From NCBI GenBank assembly GCA_004557315.1, contig SFEH01000045.1, positions 1-14,899 on the forward strand: a DNA stretch of 14,899 nt. Direction: 5' to 3'. The stretch is from Bacteroidales bacterium (lineage in GTDB: Bacteria; Bacteroidota; Bacteroidia; Bacteroidales; UBA3663). This document shows positions 6,629-14,119 of this stretch, one piece after another; the stretch's first letter is position 1, and the number at the start of each line of letters is the position of its first letter. The notes beneath the pieces were generated by a model. It did not search any database and was not told the DNA's origin. It saw only the letters and a program-made list of their open reading frames with translations. Made by a program: the position numbers and the translations under genes.

Positions 6629-7906
6629 TTATCCGTTTTGTGCTATTGCCTTTACAGGACTGATATTGGCAACCAATGCCGATGGCAGTATGAGCACGGC
6701 AAGTGCTATGATTACTGTGCCGATATTGATTGACAGGATCTCAACGACATTGATTGATACAGGAACCCATTCGAGATAATAGTTCTCTGGATCGAGCTTG
6801 ATGACGTGGAAGAAATGCTGTATCAGGCACAGCCCTATGCCGATGATGTTGCCTATGACAAGTCCTTTGCCGATGAGGAAGGTGGCGACATAAAGAAAGA
6901 CCTTGCGCAGCTCATAGTTCGAGCAACCAAGCGACTTCAGTACGCCAATCATGCTTGTGCGCTCAAGTATGATGATGAGCAATCCGCTTATCATTGTGAA
7001 CGATGCGACAGTTGCCATCAGGATCAATATGACCCAGACATTGGTGTCGAGCAGGTCGAGCCAGCTGAAGATCTGTGGATTCAGTTGTTCGATGGTCTGC
7101 ACGTGAAAGGCTGTTCCTCGTCGGTCGTGCAAGCCGTTGACCGCAAAGATGAGGTCGTAGTAGCGGTCGTCGAGCTTTGCAAAATCGGTGATGTTGATCT
7201 CCAATCCGCTTGCCATGTCGCTTTCCCAGCTGTTGACTCCCTGCAGCATCTCAAGGCTGCCCACAATCATCATCTTGTCATACTCGTTGAAGTGCGACGA
7301 ATAGATGCCTGAAATATGCAGCTGGCGAGTCTTGACCGACAGGTCGTCTCCTCCCAGCTGAAACTGATTGGCATCCTGGTCGGCACGTATGAAATAGAGC
7401 CTCACACGGTCGCCCACCTTCAGGTGCATCTTGTCGGCAATGACCTGCGAGACAAGGATGTCTCGATCTGTTTCGGGCAAAGAGCCTTCTTTGAGGTTCT
7501 TGCCGAAGAAGGAGTCGGGTGTCACTTCGTCCTCTCCCTTGATCACGATGGCAAGAAAATCATCGTAGGTCTTCAAGACAGCAGGCTTCGTGGTGTAGCG
7601 CTTCACGCTTGTGATTCCGCTGACCCCACCTATGGCATTGAGCAGAGTGTCGTCTATGCAGACAGGCACAGTCTCATAAGTCTTGTTGTTTGCCATGGCG
7701 TGAATCTGCAGATGGCCGCCAAATCCTATTGCTTTTTCGCGAATCTCTTTCTTGAATCCAATGACAATGGCGACCGATAAAATCATCACCACCAAGCCGA
7801 TGGCAATGCCTGCAATGGCAATGCGTATAGCAGGTGGTGACACTCGCTGGGATTCATCTCCCTTCGAAAAATGTATGCGTTGCGCTATGTAAAGAGCAAA
7901 AGACAA
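6629..7906 (-). CDS. FtsX/MacB-type ABC transporter permease (LolC/LolE-like)
   Basis: The product (425 aa) is an inner-membrane permease of the LolC/E-MacB family. Transmembrane segments are predicted at about residues 27-50, 290-313, 339-363 and 390-414. A large extracytoplasmic domain (about 52-288) sits between the first two, the standard topology. The conserved ILERTSMIGVLKSLG stretch (313-327) follows TM2. In relatives these permeases pair with a LolD-type ATPase to extract lipoproteins from the inner membrane; no ATPase gene is adjacent, so the ATPase must be elsewhere. The start is TTG at 7904-7906: the family begins almost exactly here (MSFALYIAQR) and no in-frame ATG or GTG exists between this codon and the upstream in-frame stop. 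The gene ends 19 bp before sdaA. LolC versus LolE or another FtsX-like role cannot be separated. Confidence 0.88.
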   Translation of the reverse strand: MSFALYIAQRIHFSKGDESQRVSPPAIRIAIAGIAIGLVVMILSVAIVIGFKKEIREKAIGFGGHLQIHAMANNKTYETVPVCIDDTLLNAIGGVSGITSVKRYTTKPAVLKTYDDFLAIVIKGEDEVTPDSFFGKNLKEGSLPETDRDILVSQVIADKMHLKVGDRVRLYFIRADQDANQFQLGGDDLSVKTRQLHISGIYSSHFNEYDKMMIVGSLEMLQGVNSWESDMASGLEINITDFAKLDDRYYDLIFAVNGLHDRRGTAFHVQTIEQLNPQIFSWLDLLDTNVWVILILMATVASFTMISGLLIIILERTSMIGVLKSLGCSNYELRKVFLYVATFLIGKGLVIGNIIGIGLCLIQHFFHVIKLDPENYYLEWVPVSINVVEILSINIGTVIIALAVLILPSALVANISPVKAIAQNG

Positions 7907-7926
7907 AATAGTCGATATTAGTTTAA

Positions 7927-7958
7927 CACCTTAACATCTTCACATCTTAACACCTTCA
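7927..7958 (-). repeat. Four 8-bp tandem repeats after the aminotransferase stop codon
   Basis: In the minus sense the units are TGAAGGTG, TTAAGATG, TGAAGATG and TTAAGGTG, followed by a degraded fifth (TTAAACTA). The first three bases are the aminotransferase stop codon. The order matches the array at 5356-5403 with one unit (TTATGATG) missing. Here the array ends 20 bp before the downstream start codon (TTG at 7906) instead of supplying it. Confidence 0.88.
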
Positions 7959-9167
7959 CGCCTCCGCGTTCATCATTGTTGCCTGATAGACGGTCAGTGC
8001 CTTCTGCAACACGATCAGGGCATGCTTCAGGTCATCCTTGTTCAAGACGTATGCCATGCGCACCTCGTTCTTGCCAAGACCTGGAGTGACGTAGAAACCA
8101 TTGCCTGGAGCCATCATGACAGTGCAGCCCTCGAACTCAAAGTCCGAAAGACACCACGCACAGAATTTTTCTGCATCATCGACTGGCAGCTTCACCATCG
8201 TATAGAACGCTCCCATAGGGATTGGCGAATAGACACCGTCGATTCGGTTCAGTCCGTCGATGAGGTACTTGCGTCGCTCAACATATTCATTGTAGCAATC
8301 GAGCATATATTCAGGGTCTGCATCGATCGAAGCCTCGGCAACAATCTGTCCGATGAGCGGTGGAGAGAGACGAGCCTGGCAGAACTTCATGATGTTCTGT
8401 CGTACCTTCTCGTTCTTTGTCACGATCGAACCAACGCGGATACCAGTCTCGCTGTAGCGCTTTGACACAGAGTCGATGAGCACCACGTTCTGCTCAATGC
8501 CCTCAAGGTGCATGGCAGAGATATATGGCGAACCGGTATAGATGAACTCACGATACACCTCATCGGAGAAGAGGTATAGGTCGTGACGCTTCACGATGTC
8601 GCGTATCTGGTTCATCTCCTTCTGAGTATAGAGATAGCCTGTCGGATTGTTTGGGTTGCAGATCAGGATGCCCTTGGTGCGAGGAGTGATGAGCTTCTCA
8701 AATTCCTCGATAGGAGGCAGGGCAAAACCTTCGTCAATGCTCGTAGGCACCGACTTGATAGTAGCACCGGCTACAATCGCAAACGACATGTAGTTGGCAT
8801 AGGCTGGCTCTGGCACGATCAGCTCGTCGCCAGGGTTGAGGCATGACATGAAGGCAAAGAGCACCGCCTCCGAACCGCCTGTCGTAACGATGATGTCCTC
8901 AAGATCGACGTTGATCCTGAATCGGTGATAGTAGTTGAGCAGCTTCTCGCGCAAAGGCTTGATGCCTTCCGATGGAGAATATTCGAGAATCTTACGGTCA
9001 ATGTGCTTGAGCGAATCAAGACCAGCCTGCATGGTGTTGAGGTCTGGCTGACCGATATTCAAATGATAGACCTTGACTCCGCGAGCCTTGGCAGCGTTTG
9101 CCAATGGCACGAGTTTGCGGATAGGCGAGAGTGGCATTTGCTTGCCACGTTCTGAAATATCTGGCAT
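7956..9167 (-). CDS. Class I PLP-dependent aminotransferase (aspartate aminotransferase-like)
   Basis: The product (403 aa) is a fold-type I transaminase. NPNNPTG (171-177), SDEVYREF (201-208) and SVSKRYSETGIRVG (233-246) are the family landmarks; K236 is the predicted PLP Schiff-base lysine, D202 and Y205 contact the cofactor, and the Arg of NEVRMAY (R370) should bind the substrate carboxylate. The substrate is not determinable; aspartate, aromatic or alanine-type activities are all possible. A longer reading from an ATG at 9227 exists, but that ATG overlaps the promoter -7 element TATCTTTG (9217-9224), so I place the start at ATG 9165-9167 (MPDISERG), which also matches where homologues begin. 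It is first in the operon with the permease, sdaA and mutS2. Its stop codon is the first unit of an octamer array. Confidence 0.92.
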   Translation of the reverse strand: MPDISERGKQMPLSPIRKLVPLANAAKARGVKVYHLNIGQPDLNTMQAGLDSLKHIDRKILEYSPSEGIKPLREKLLNYYHRFRINVDLEDIIVTTGGSEAVLFAFMSCLNPGDELIVPEPAYANYMSFAIVAGATIKSVPTSIDEGFALPPIEEFEKLITPRTKGILICNPNNPTGYLYTQKEMNQIRDIVKRHDLYLFSDEVYREFIYTGSPYISAMHLEGIEQNVVLIDSVSKRYSETGIRVGSIVTKNEKVRQNIMKFCQARLSPPLIGQIVAEASIDADPEYMLDCYNEYVERRKYLIDGLNRIDGVYSPIPMGAFYTMVKLPVDDAEKFCAWCLSDFEFEGCTVMMAPGNGFYVTPGLGKNEVRMAYVLNKDDLKHALIVLQKALTVYQATMMNAEA

Positions 9168-9216
9168 GTCTGTTAAATAATCAACTTTGTTTTTGGATAC
9201 ATAACTTATTGAATGG

Positions 9217-9248
9217 CAAAGATACATAATCTATGGCTAATGTCCAAG
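9217..9248 (-). promoter_or_regulatory. Promoter of the aminotransferase-permease-sdaA-mutS2 operon
   Basis: On the minus strand CTTG (9245-9248), a 20-bp spacer, then TATCTTTG (9217-9224): a full -7 match and a three-of-four -33 match. Predicted transcription starts near 9211-9214, giving a leader of about 45 nt before the ATG at 9167. The next gaps (49, 19 and 42 bp) contain no comparable promoter. Confidence 0.72.
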
Positions 9249-9262
9249 AAAAAGCCGCGATT

Positions 9263-10315
9263 TTATCTTTTGTTCTTCAAATATGCGTTCAATGCGGCGT
9301 GATAGCGAGCTGCATTTCGCAAATGCTCACCTAAATTTGTTGCAAAATTGTGAGTTCCCGAGAAATCTTCCTTGGCGCACATATACAGATATTTGTGTGG
9401 CTTGCTGTTGAGCAGTGCATCGATGGTGCGCTTATCGACCATGCGGATAGGCCCAGGAGGCAAGCCTGCCACCTTATAGGTGTTGTAGGGCGAATCCTTC
9501 TCAAGGTGTACGTTGAGCACACGGCGCAGCGAGAAGTCACCCACGGCATATTTCACGGTCGGATCGGCTTGCAGTGGCATTCCGATGTTGAGGCGGTTGA
9601 GGTAAAGTCGCGCCACCACACCACGCTCGGCACGGTTCTGTGTCTCTTCCTCGGCTATGCTGCAGATGATAGTCGCCTGCTGCGGGGTGATGCCAAGGTC
9701 CTGTGCTTTCGAATTCCGCTCGTCATTCCAGAACTTGCGGTATTCTGTCAGCATCTTTCTCACGAAGCTGTCGGGCGCAGTGTCCCAGTATGCCTCATAG
9801 GTGTCGGGCAGGAAGATGCCGATGACATTGGCACTGTCGGTGTCACATTCCGCAAGAAACTCTGGGTCGAGCATGGCATTTAGCATCGATACCGAGTCGC
9901 ACATCAGCTTACTGCTCATCTTGCCAGCCAGTTCCGGAACCAGACGAGCCTCATTGAATGTCACCTTGACTGGTGTCTGTTGGTGACGCAGTATGCGGGT
10001 CACTATCCTTGCCGCAGTCATCCCTTCTTCCAGATGGTATGCTCCGTAGTTGTTGTCGAGCGAGCCTCCTTCCTTCTTCTCATACAGCTTCTGTGCCAGC
10101 TGCACATAGCCTAATTCGTCGAGCGTCATCTGTCCCTTCTGCAGCTGCTGGTAGATGTTGGCAGTAGTGGTGTTCGGGTCAATATAGACCCAGACATCGC
10201 TATGCAGCACAGGTTTCTTCATCAGGTAATAATAACCATAGCCCAGGAGTCCGCAAAGGGCGATGACGACGATAGCAGCAATCACCGAGACAATGACGAC
10301 AATCTTTTTTTCCAT
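9263..10315 (-). CDS. mltG: Endolytic murein transglycosylase MltG (YceG family)
   Basis: The product (350 aa) is a single-pass inner-membrane enzyme that cleaves nascent glycan strands and so helps set peptidoglycan chain length. A short cytoplasmic start (MEKK) is followed by one transmembrane helix (about residues 4-30). The YceG domain follows: IAEEETQNRAER (221-232), whose first Glu (E222) aligns with the catalytic Glu of E. coli MltG, then NRLNIGMPLQADPTVKYA (240-257) and YKVAGLPPGPIR (280-291). A TTG three codons upstream (10324) would extend it, but the ATG at 10315 gives the normal N-terminus. It begins 12 bp after the GH3 stop codon with no Shine-Dalgarno, so the two are probably translated from one mRNA. 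The 95 bp to the aminotransferase contain that operon's promoter and no clear terminator, so read-through is possible. Confidence 0.93.
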   Translation of the reverse strand: MEKKIVVIVSVIAAIVVIALCGLLGYGYYYLMKKPVLHSDVWVYIDPNTTTANIYQQLQKGQMTLDELGYVQLAQKLYEKKEGGSLDNNYGAYHLEEGMTAARIVTRILRHQQTPVKVTFNEARLVPELAGKMSSKLMCDSVSMLNAMLDPEFLAECDTDSANVIGIFLPDTYEAYWDTAPDSFVRKMLTEYRKFWNDERNSKAQDLGITPQQATIICSIAEEETQNRAERGVVARLYLNRLNIGMPLQADPTVKYAVGDFSLRRVLNVHLEKDSPYNTYKVAGLPPGPIRMVDKRTIDALLNSKPHKYLYMCAKEDFSGTHNFATNLGEHLRNAARYHAALNAYLKNKR

Positions 10316-10327
10316 CGTTGTCAAGAC

Positions 10328-12736
10328 TTAATGTTTATTGTTGCCGTATTTCTCCACGCGCCAGTCATTGATTTTGCCGCTCCAGTTCAAGCCGAAGGCA
10401 AAATCATAGGCATTGCCACAAGCATCGACATAGCAGTCCATGTCGCGAGGCGTGTCCTCGGCTTGCAGTTCCACTGTCTTCATGTTGGCTGGCATCTGGA
10501 AAGGCAGCAATGCATAAGGTTCGGCCTTTCCTGTGACGATGTCAAGTATTGCCTGGTTCTGGACACTGAATGTCACGAGTATAGCATCGCAATATGGCTC
10601 GATTTCGCTCATCACCAGAGGGTTGGCGCAGTTCACCACCACTATCACTGGCTTGTCGCCCATCTCCTTGCGTGTCTGTTGCACGAGCTCCATGTCGCAC
10701 TTGTTGATAGTGCGCACACCCTTGCCCTTATAGCTGCGGTTGGCTATCGCTTCAAATGGGTCGCCGCCAGCCAGGCTCACCTCGCGTGCATCTTCAGCAA
10801 TGTAGTCAGAATACTGGAGGCTGATTGGGTAGTAGCCGTTCTTAGGCTCAACCACCTTCTTGCCCTTTGGCTGGAAGTAGATGTCGTCTTCCGTGACAAT
10901 CTGATCGATAGGAGCATCGAGTGGAATATTCTGATTGTAAGCCTTGTTGTATGCTGCTATGGTCTGTTTCTTCAGTGCTGGGTCAGAGAGAGCTTCGCTC
11001 ACCTTGTAGCCCCAGCCAGATGCAGGAGAGTCGATGAAGACGATGGCAATGTCGGCATCACCGGCAGTGGCAGCATGCTCGAAGTATTTGCCAGCTATCT
11101 CTGCGCTGACAGGGCTGACTGTCTTGTCTTCCGACTTCCCGAAGAAGAACTGTACCCGACCCGGAACAAAACGTTCAGGGATATATGCTTTCAGCTTCTT
11201 GCTGTCCTTAAGAGGCAGAGTGTTGTCGTTGTTCTTTAGCATCACGATACTCTTGAGCTGGGCATCATAGCCTGCTGCCATGTACTCTGGGTTGCCGACA
11301 ATCTTGCTTGTCTCTTCAGGATTCAGATAAGGGTTTTCGAACAAGCCTGTACGGAAGATGTTCAGGAGAAGACGCTCGGCCGACCTGCGGATACGTTCCA
11401 GCATCTTCTCTTCGCCCTGTTCGTTCTTCAGCATCTCGAAAGCTGCCAATACGGGCTCTTTGTCATCGTTGCCGCCAAACTGGTCAACACCTGCCACGAT
11501 AGCCATGTAGTGGCGTTCGGCAACGGTCAGCGATTCTACTCCCCAAGGTTTTCCGCTGTGGATACCTGGATTGATCACGTCGGCTGTCACACCCCAGTCG
11601 GTGCAGACTACACCTTCATAGCCTACCTCCTTGCGAAGCTGTTCGCCGATGATCTCCTGGTTGAAGTTGTTGGCAACGTTTGTCTTGCTCTGACCATAAG
11701 CGATGGTGTAATATGGCATCACAGCCGAAGCCATATCTGTTCCTTCCTGAAGCTTGAACGCGCCTTCCACGAATGAGAACTTTTGCAGGTCGATGTTGTT
11801 GTTTGGATAGACAGCATATTTGCCTCGTCCGAAATGAGCATCTCGTCCGCTTTCGCCAGGACCGCCTCCAGGCCAGTGCTTCACCATAGCATTGACACTG
11901 TTCTTGCCCCATGCACCATAGAGAGCATCTTCGCCCTTTGAAGTCTGGAATGCGTCACAATAAGCCACAGCCATGTCTCTCACGAGCTGAGGATCCTCGC
12001 CGTATGTGCCATTGAATCTCATCCAGCGTGGGTCGGTGGCAATGTCAATCTGCGGAGAGAGCGATGTGGCAAAGCCCAGTGCACGGTATTCAGTCGAAGC
12101 TATCTCTCCGAAGCGGTGCATTATGTTTGGGTCAAATGTAGCGCCCATACCCAGTTCGTTCGGCCACATTGAGATGGCACCACCGCCACCTGCGTTGAAC
12201 TCAGCGTTGTTGTCGGCCGAATGGCGCGGGTCGCTTGAGTTGTTGGCAGGTATTCCGAGTCCGAGGCTTTCGGCAAAAGCCTGTGCGTTGTTGTTCCACC
12301 TTGCGGCAATCTCAGGACTCTCGACCGTGGTGATGAGAATATGGCGCAAGCAGTCGTCGTGCATGAATTTCTTCTGTGTGTCGGTAAGTTCAGCCGACTT
12401 TATCGCCTGGTGGCTGCTGTAGAGCATCAGTCCCGCAATCTCCTGTGGCTGCATCTTCCCGGCAAGGTCTTTTGCTCTTTCCTGTGGCGACAGGCGCCAG
12501 TCTTCGTATCGATCGACCACTCCGTTCTTGTTGAGGTCCTTGAAAGCCTTGTCCTTGTCGATGATTATCGAAACGCCGGAATTGGGTGAATAGCCAAGGT
12601 CAGGTCCGTTCTGATGAACAAGTGTATATCCGTCAAAAACCTCTTCCTGAGGACTGTTGTTGCAAGAAACGACTATTGCCGTAAAGGCTGGCAACAGCAT
12701 CAGTTTTTTCAAATTTGATAAAAGATATGTTTTCAT
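10328..12736 (-). CDS. Glycoside hydrolase family 3 lipoprotein (beta-glucosidase-like)
   Basis: The product (802 aa) is an exported GH3 enzyme. The signal peptide ends in the lipobox IVVSC with the lipid Cys at residue 25. LNKNGVVDRYEDWR (68-81) precedes the catalytic TIM barrel, a common arrangement in Bacteroidetes GH3. KHWPGG (286-291) corresponds to the substrate-binding KH(F/W)PG motif. GVVCTDWG (375-382) holds the nucleophile D380. The C-terminal alpha/beta sandwich begins around LKNNDNTLPL (500-509). I see no terminal fibronectin III-like domain. The likely place of action is the periplasm or outer membrane, on beta-linked gluco- or xylo-oligosaccharides; the actual substrate is not readable. 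No SusC/SusD or other carbohydrate genes are nearby, so it is not in an evident polysaccharide-utilisation locus. It has its own promoter and leads the unit with mltG. Confidence 0.92.
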   Translation of the reverse strand: MKTYLLSNLKKLMLLPAFTAIVVSCNNSPQEEVFDGYTLVHQNGPDLGYSPNSGVSIIIDKDKAFKDLNKNGVVDRYEDWRLSPQERAKDLAGKMQPQEIAGLMLYSSHQAIKSAELTDTQKKFMHDDCLRHILITTVESPEIAARWNNNAQAFAESLGLGIPANNSSDPRHSADNNAEFNAGGGGAISMWPNELGMGATFDPNIMHRFGEIASTEYRALGFATSLSPQIDIATDPRWMRFNGTYGEDPQLVRDMAVAYCDAFQTSKGEDALYGAWGKNSVNAMVKHWPGGGPGESGRDAHFGRGKYAVYPNNNIDLQKFSFVEGAFKLQEGTDMASAVMPYYTIAYGQSKTNVANNFNQEIIGEQLRKEVGYEGVVCTDWGVTADVINPGIHSGKPWGVESLTVAERHYMAIVAGVDQFGGNDDKEPVLAAFEMLKNEQGEEKMLERIRRSAERLLLNIFRTGLFENPYLNPEETSKIVGNPEYMAAGYDAQLKSIVMLKNNDNTLPLKDSKKLKAYIPERFVPGRVQFFFGKSEDKTVSPVSAEIAGKYFEHAATAGDADIAIVFIDSPASGWGYKVSEALSDPALKKQTIAAYNKAYNQNIPLDAPIDQIVTEDDIYFQPKGKKVVEPKNGYYPISLQYSDYIAEDAREVSLAGGDPFEAIANRSYKGKGVRTINKCDMELVQQTRKEMGDKPVIVVVNCANPLVMSEIEPYCDAILVTFSVQNQAILDIVTGKAEPYALLPFQMPANMKTVELQAEDTPRDMDCYVDACGNAYDFAFGLNWSGKINDWRVEKYGNNKH

Positions 12737-12769
12737 ACTTATTGAGATTTGTTAAGCAATCATTTTGTG

Positions 12770-12801
12770 CAAATTTAGTGCAATTAATGTTAATGCACAA
12801 A
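12770..12801 (-). promoter_or_regulatory. GH3 promoter, embedded in an inverted repeat
   Basis: On the minus strand TTTG (12798-12801), a 20-bp spacer, then TAAATTTG (12770-12777): a perfect -33/-7 pair, with the ATG about 30 bp further on. An exact 8-bp inverted repeat, TTTGTGCA (12764-12771) and TGCACAAA (12794-12801), overlaps both elements, and GTGCA/TGCAC occurs a third time inside the spacer. This looks like a possible operator. Confidence 0.8.
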
Positions 12802-12869
12802 CTTTTGTTGATAAGAATGCCATTTTCAATGAATATTGTCAGCGTTTGGCCATTATCAGTGCTGAAATA

Positions 12870-12901
12870 TTTGGAAAAATTAATTAATTCCAATATCTTT
12901 G
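12870..12901 (+). promoter_or_regulatory. Promoter of the tyrosine-rich lipoprotein gene
   Basis: TTTG (12870-12873), exactly 20 bp, then TATCTTTG (12894-12901). The start of the transcript, CACCTGAAAAC, resembles that of the promoter at 2697-2728. The leader is about 30 nt long and A-rich, without a Shine-Dalgarno. Promoter elements are divergent from, and about 70 bp away from, those of GH3. Confidence 0.82.
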
Positions 12902-12936
12902 CACCTGAAAACTAAATAATAAATGGTGATTAAAGT

Positions 12937-13512
12937 ATGAAAAAAATGTATTACATGATGCTCGCTATTGCAGCATCGATGATGATGACAGCCTGTGTTG
13001 ATGAAGACGTTGAGCGCTCAATCAACCTGACAGGTTCTTGGAAAGGAGATCTGAACATGTATTATGGCATAGAAGATCATCGTGGCAACTATTTCGAGTT
13101 CGATGCCGAGTATTCTGACATCGTCTTCTATCCTGACTACGACTTTGCGACCCATGGCTATGGCAAGCAGGTCGATTGGTATCTCGAAGGTCCTTACGAG
13201 AAGCAATACTACCGTTTCTACTGGGAGATTCTCGATGGAGTGCTCTATCTCGACTATCCACACGACTCGGAGCTCGACACCGCTGTCTATGAGTATTATA
13301 TGGACCGCGACTATTTCTCCGGTTATTTCAAGAACTCGGATTACAAGTTCCGTCTTTACAAGATTACCGACTATTACGACTGGTCATGCTATCACGACGA
13401 TTACATGTACTGGGAGAGGTCGGGCTATTACAGCACTCGATCAGCCGATGAAGATTCGACCGATGTGGCACCTGAATTCAAGGTAGTGAAGCGCGGACGT
13501 CGTCAGCCTTGA
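12937..13512 (+). CDS. Small tyrosine-rich lipoprotein of unknown function
   Basis: The product (191 aa) begins with a lipoprotein signal peptide (MKKMYYMMLAIAAS, lipobox MMTAC, Cys at residue 20), so it should be lipid-anchored in the cell envelope. The mature part starts with INLTGSWKGDL, a beta-strand opening seen in lipocalin-like Bacteroidetes lipoproteins, and continues with alternating aromatic and acidic residues suggesting a beta-barrel or beta-sandwich. About 30 of 191 residues are Tyr and five are Trp; Asp and Glu are also abundant, and only the last few residues (KRGRRQP) are basic. I do not recognise a named family and assign no function. The ATG at 12937 follows its promoter by about 35 bp. 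A terminator-like hairpin follows the stop. It is the only clear plus-strand gene here, divergent from GH3. Confidence 0.85.
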   Translation: MKKMYYMMLAIAASMMMTACVDEDVERSINLTGSWKGDLNMYYGIEDHRGNYFEFDAEYSDIVFYPDYDFATHGYGKQVDWYLEGPYEKQYYRFYWEILDGVLYLDYPHDSELDTAVYEYYMDRDYFSGYFKNSDYKFRLYKITDYYDWSCYHDDYMYWERSGYYSTRSADEDSTDVAPEFKVVKRGRRQP

Positions 13513-13542
13513 TAATGGCATTGTCGGTTTCTTTGGGGAGTT

Positions 13543-13576
13543 AAAGGAGGTTTGTTTCTTGAGACAAACTTCCTTT
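13543..13576. terminator. Terminator-like hairpin after the tyrosine-rich lipoprotein gene
   Basis: Arms of 13 bp (13543-13555 and 13564-13576, one G-T wobble) flank an 8-nt loop. The hairpin starts 30 bp after the lipoprotein stop codon. It is followed on the plus strand by GTCTTTATCT, a weak T-tract. It also sits 9 bp beyond the end of the opposing AraC remnant, so it may serve both directions. Confidence 0.65.
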
Positions 13577-13585
13577 GTCTTTATC

Positions 13586-13858
13586 TCAGTTTCTGTTTTG
13601 ATTCACAAAGTCGGTAGGCGACAAACCAAATTCTGCACGGAAGCAGTCGCGGAAATCGTTAGGCGTGCCAAAGCCAGCAAGATAGGCTGTCTCGGTGACA
13701 TTATGCTTGCCATCGAGCAGAAGTTAGCGTGCAAATTTCAGTCGGCGGTTGCGGATATATTCGTTAGGTGAAAGCGAAGTACTGACCCACTTCAAGCGCT
13801 GACGCTGCTGACCAGCAGAGCCGGTCATCTTCTTGATAATGCCATTGAGAATAGCCAT
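13586..13858 (-). pseudogene. AraC-family C-terminal remnant fused in frame to the start of an unrelated short protein
   Basis: One minus-strand frame runs from the ATG at 13856-13858 to TGA at 13586-13588, interrupted only by TAA at 13724-13726. After the stop it reads LLLDGKHNVTETAYLAGF, then GTPNDFRDCFRAEFGLSP and TDFVNQNRN; before it, LSPNEYIRNRRLKFAR. Together these are the last two-thirds of an AraC-type DNA-binding domain, with the stop where the family has a residue between FAR and LLLDG. The first HTH half and any sensor domain are missing. The first 25 or so residues (MAILNGIIKKMTGSAG, then QQRQRLKW) instead resemble the N-terminus of short Bacteroidetes hypothetical proteins, itself apparently with an internal deletion. 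The result is a composite of two decayed genes. The AraC part is secure; the identity of the N-terminal part is from memory of family style and weaker. Confidence 0.75.
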
Positions 13859-14119
13859 AGTCGTTCCCCCCGTTTGTTAAACCAGTGAGGGGTTCTGGAA
13901 AAAAGAAATACACTTTGGTTCTCACTTTTCCCGCATCGACTTGTGCGACCCAAGCGTCCAAGGGGCTTCAAGTTTCTGTCTTCCATCCTTGCCCGCCCAA
14001 AAATGGGACTTACTTGGGACTTACTTGGGACTTACTTGGGACTCACTTGGGACTCACACGCCTCTGCGTGCGGACGGATTCGTGAGTGTGACTCTATCTT
14101 GAATCACATCGCAAAGGTA
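13859..14119 (-). other. Leader region of the composite pseudogene
   Basis: About 250 bp lie between the promoter at 14112-14142 and the ATG at 13858, with no ORF of note. Next to the ATG the minus strand has GGGGGG, 7 nt before the start codon, an unusually strong purine-rich site for this phylum. Four of those G can pair with CCCC at 13889-13892, with GTTT/AAAC pairing inside, so the site could be occluded. Further upstream are the five 11-bp repeats. An intact leader in front of a broken gene suggests recent decay. Confidence 0.5.
14004..14058. repeat. Five tandem 11-bp repeats
   Basis: Plus-strand units: TGGGACTTACT three times (14004-14036), then TGGGACTCACT (14037-14047) and TGGGACTCACA (14048-14058). 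On the minus strand each is an AGTAAGTCCCA-type unit inside the leader of the composite pseudogene. Stop codons occur in the minus-strand frames, so this is not a peptide repeat in the direction of transcription. Confidence 0.9.

Noticed and set aside
5638..6663. 341-codon plus-strand ORF opposite sdaA
   Set aside because: It is antisense to a gene with clear family motifs, has no promoter or recognisable domain, and its composition is that of a reverse-complement shadow.
10202..11239. 345-codon plus-strand ORF opposite mltG and the GH3 gene
   Set aside because: It spans the junction of two solid minus-strand genes and shows no domain, signal peptide or promoter; it is a shadow ORF.
13764..13961. 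65-codon minus-strand ORF (MDAWVAQVDAGK)
   Set aside because: It is out of frame with the AraC/MAILNG composite, crosses the leader and has no homology that I recognise.
14004..14058. Repeat peptide encoded by the 11-bp units on the plus strand
   Set aside because: Plus-strand frames stay open across the units but have no promoter or ribosome site; the credible transcript runs the other way, where the units contain stops.
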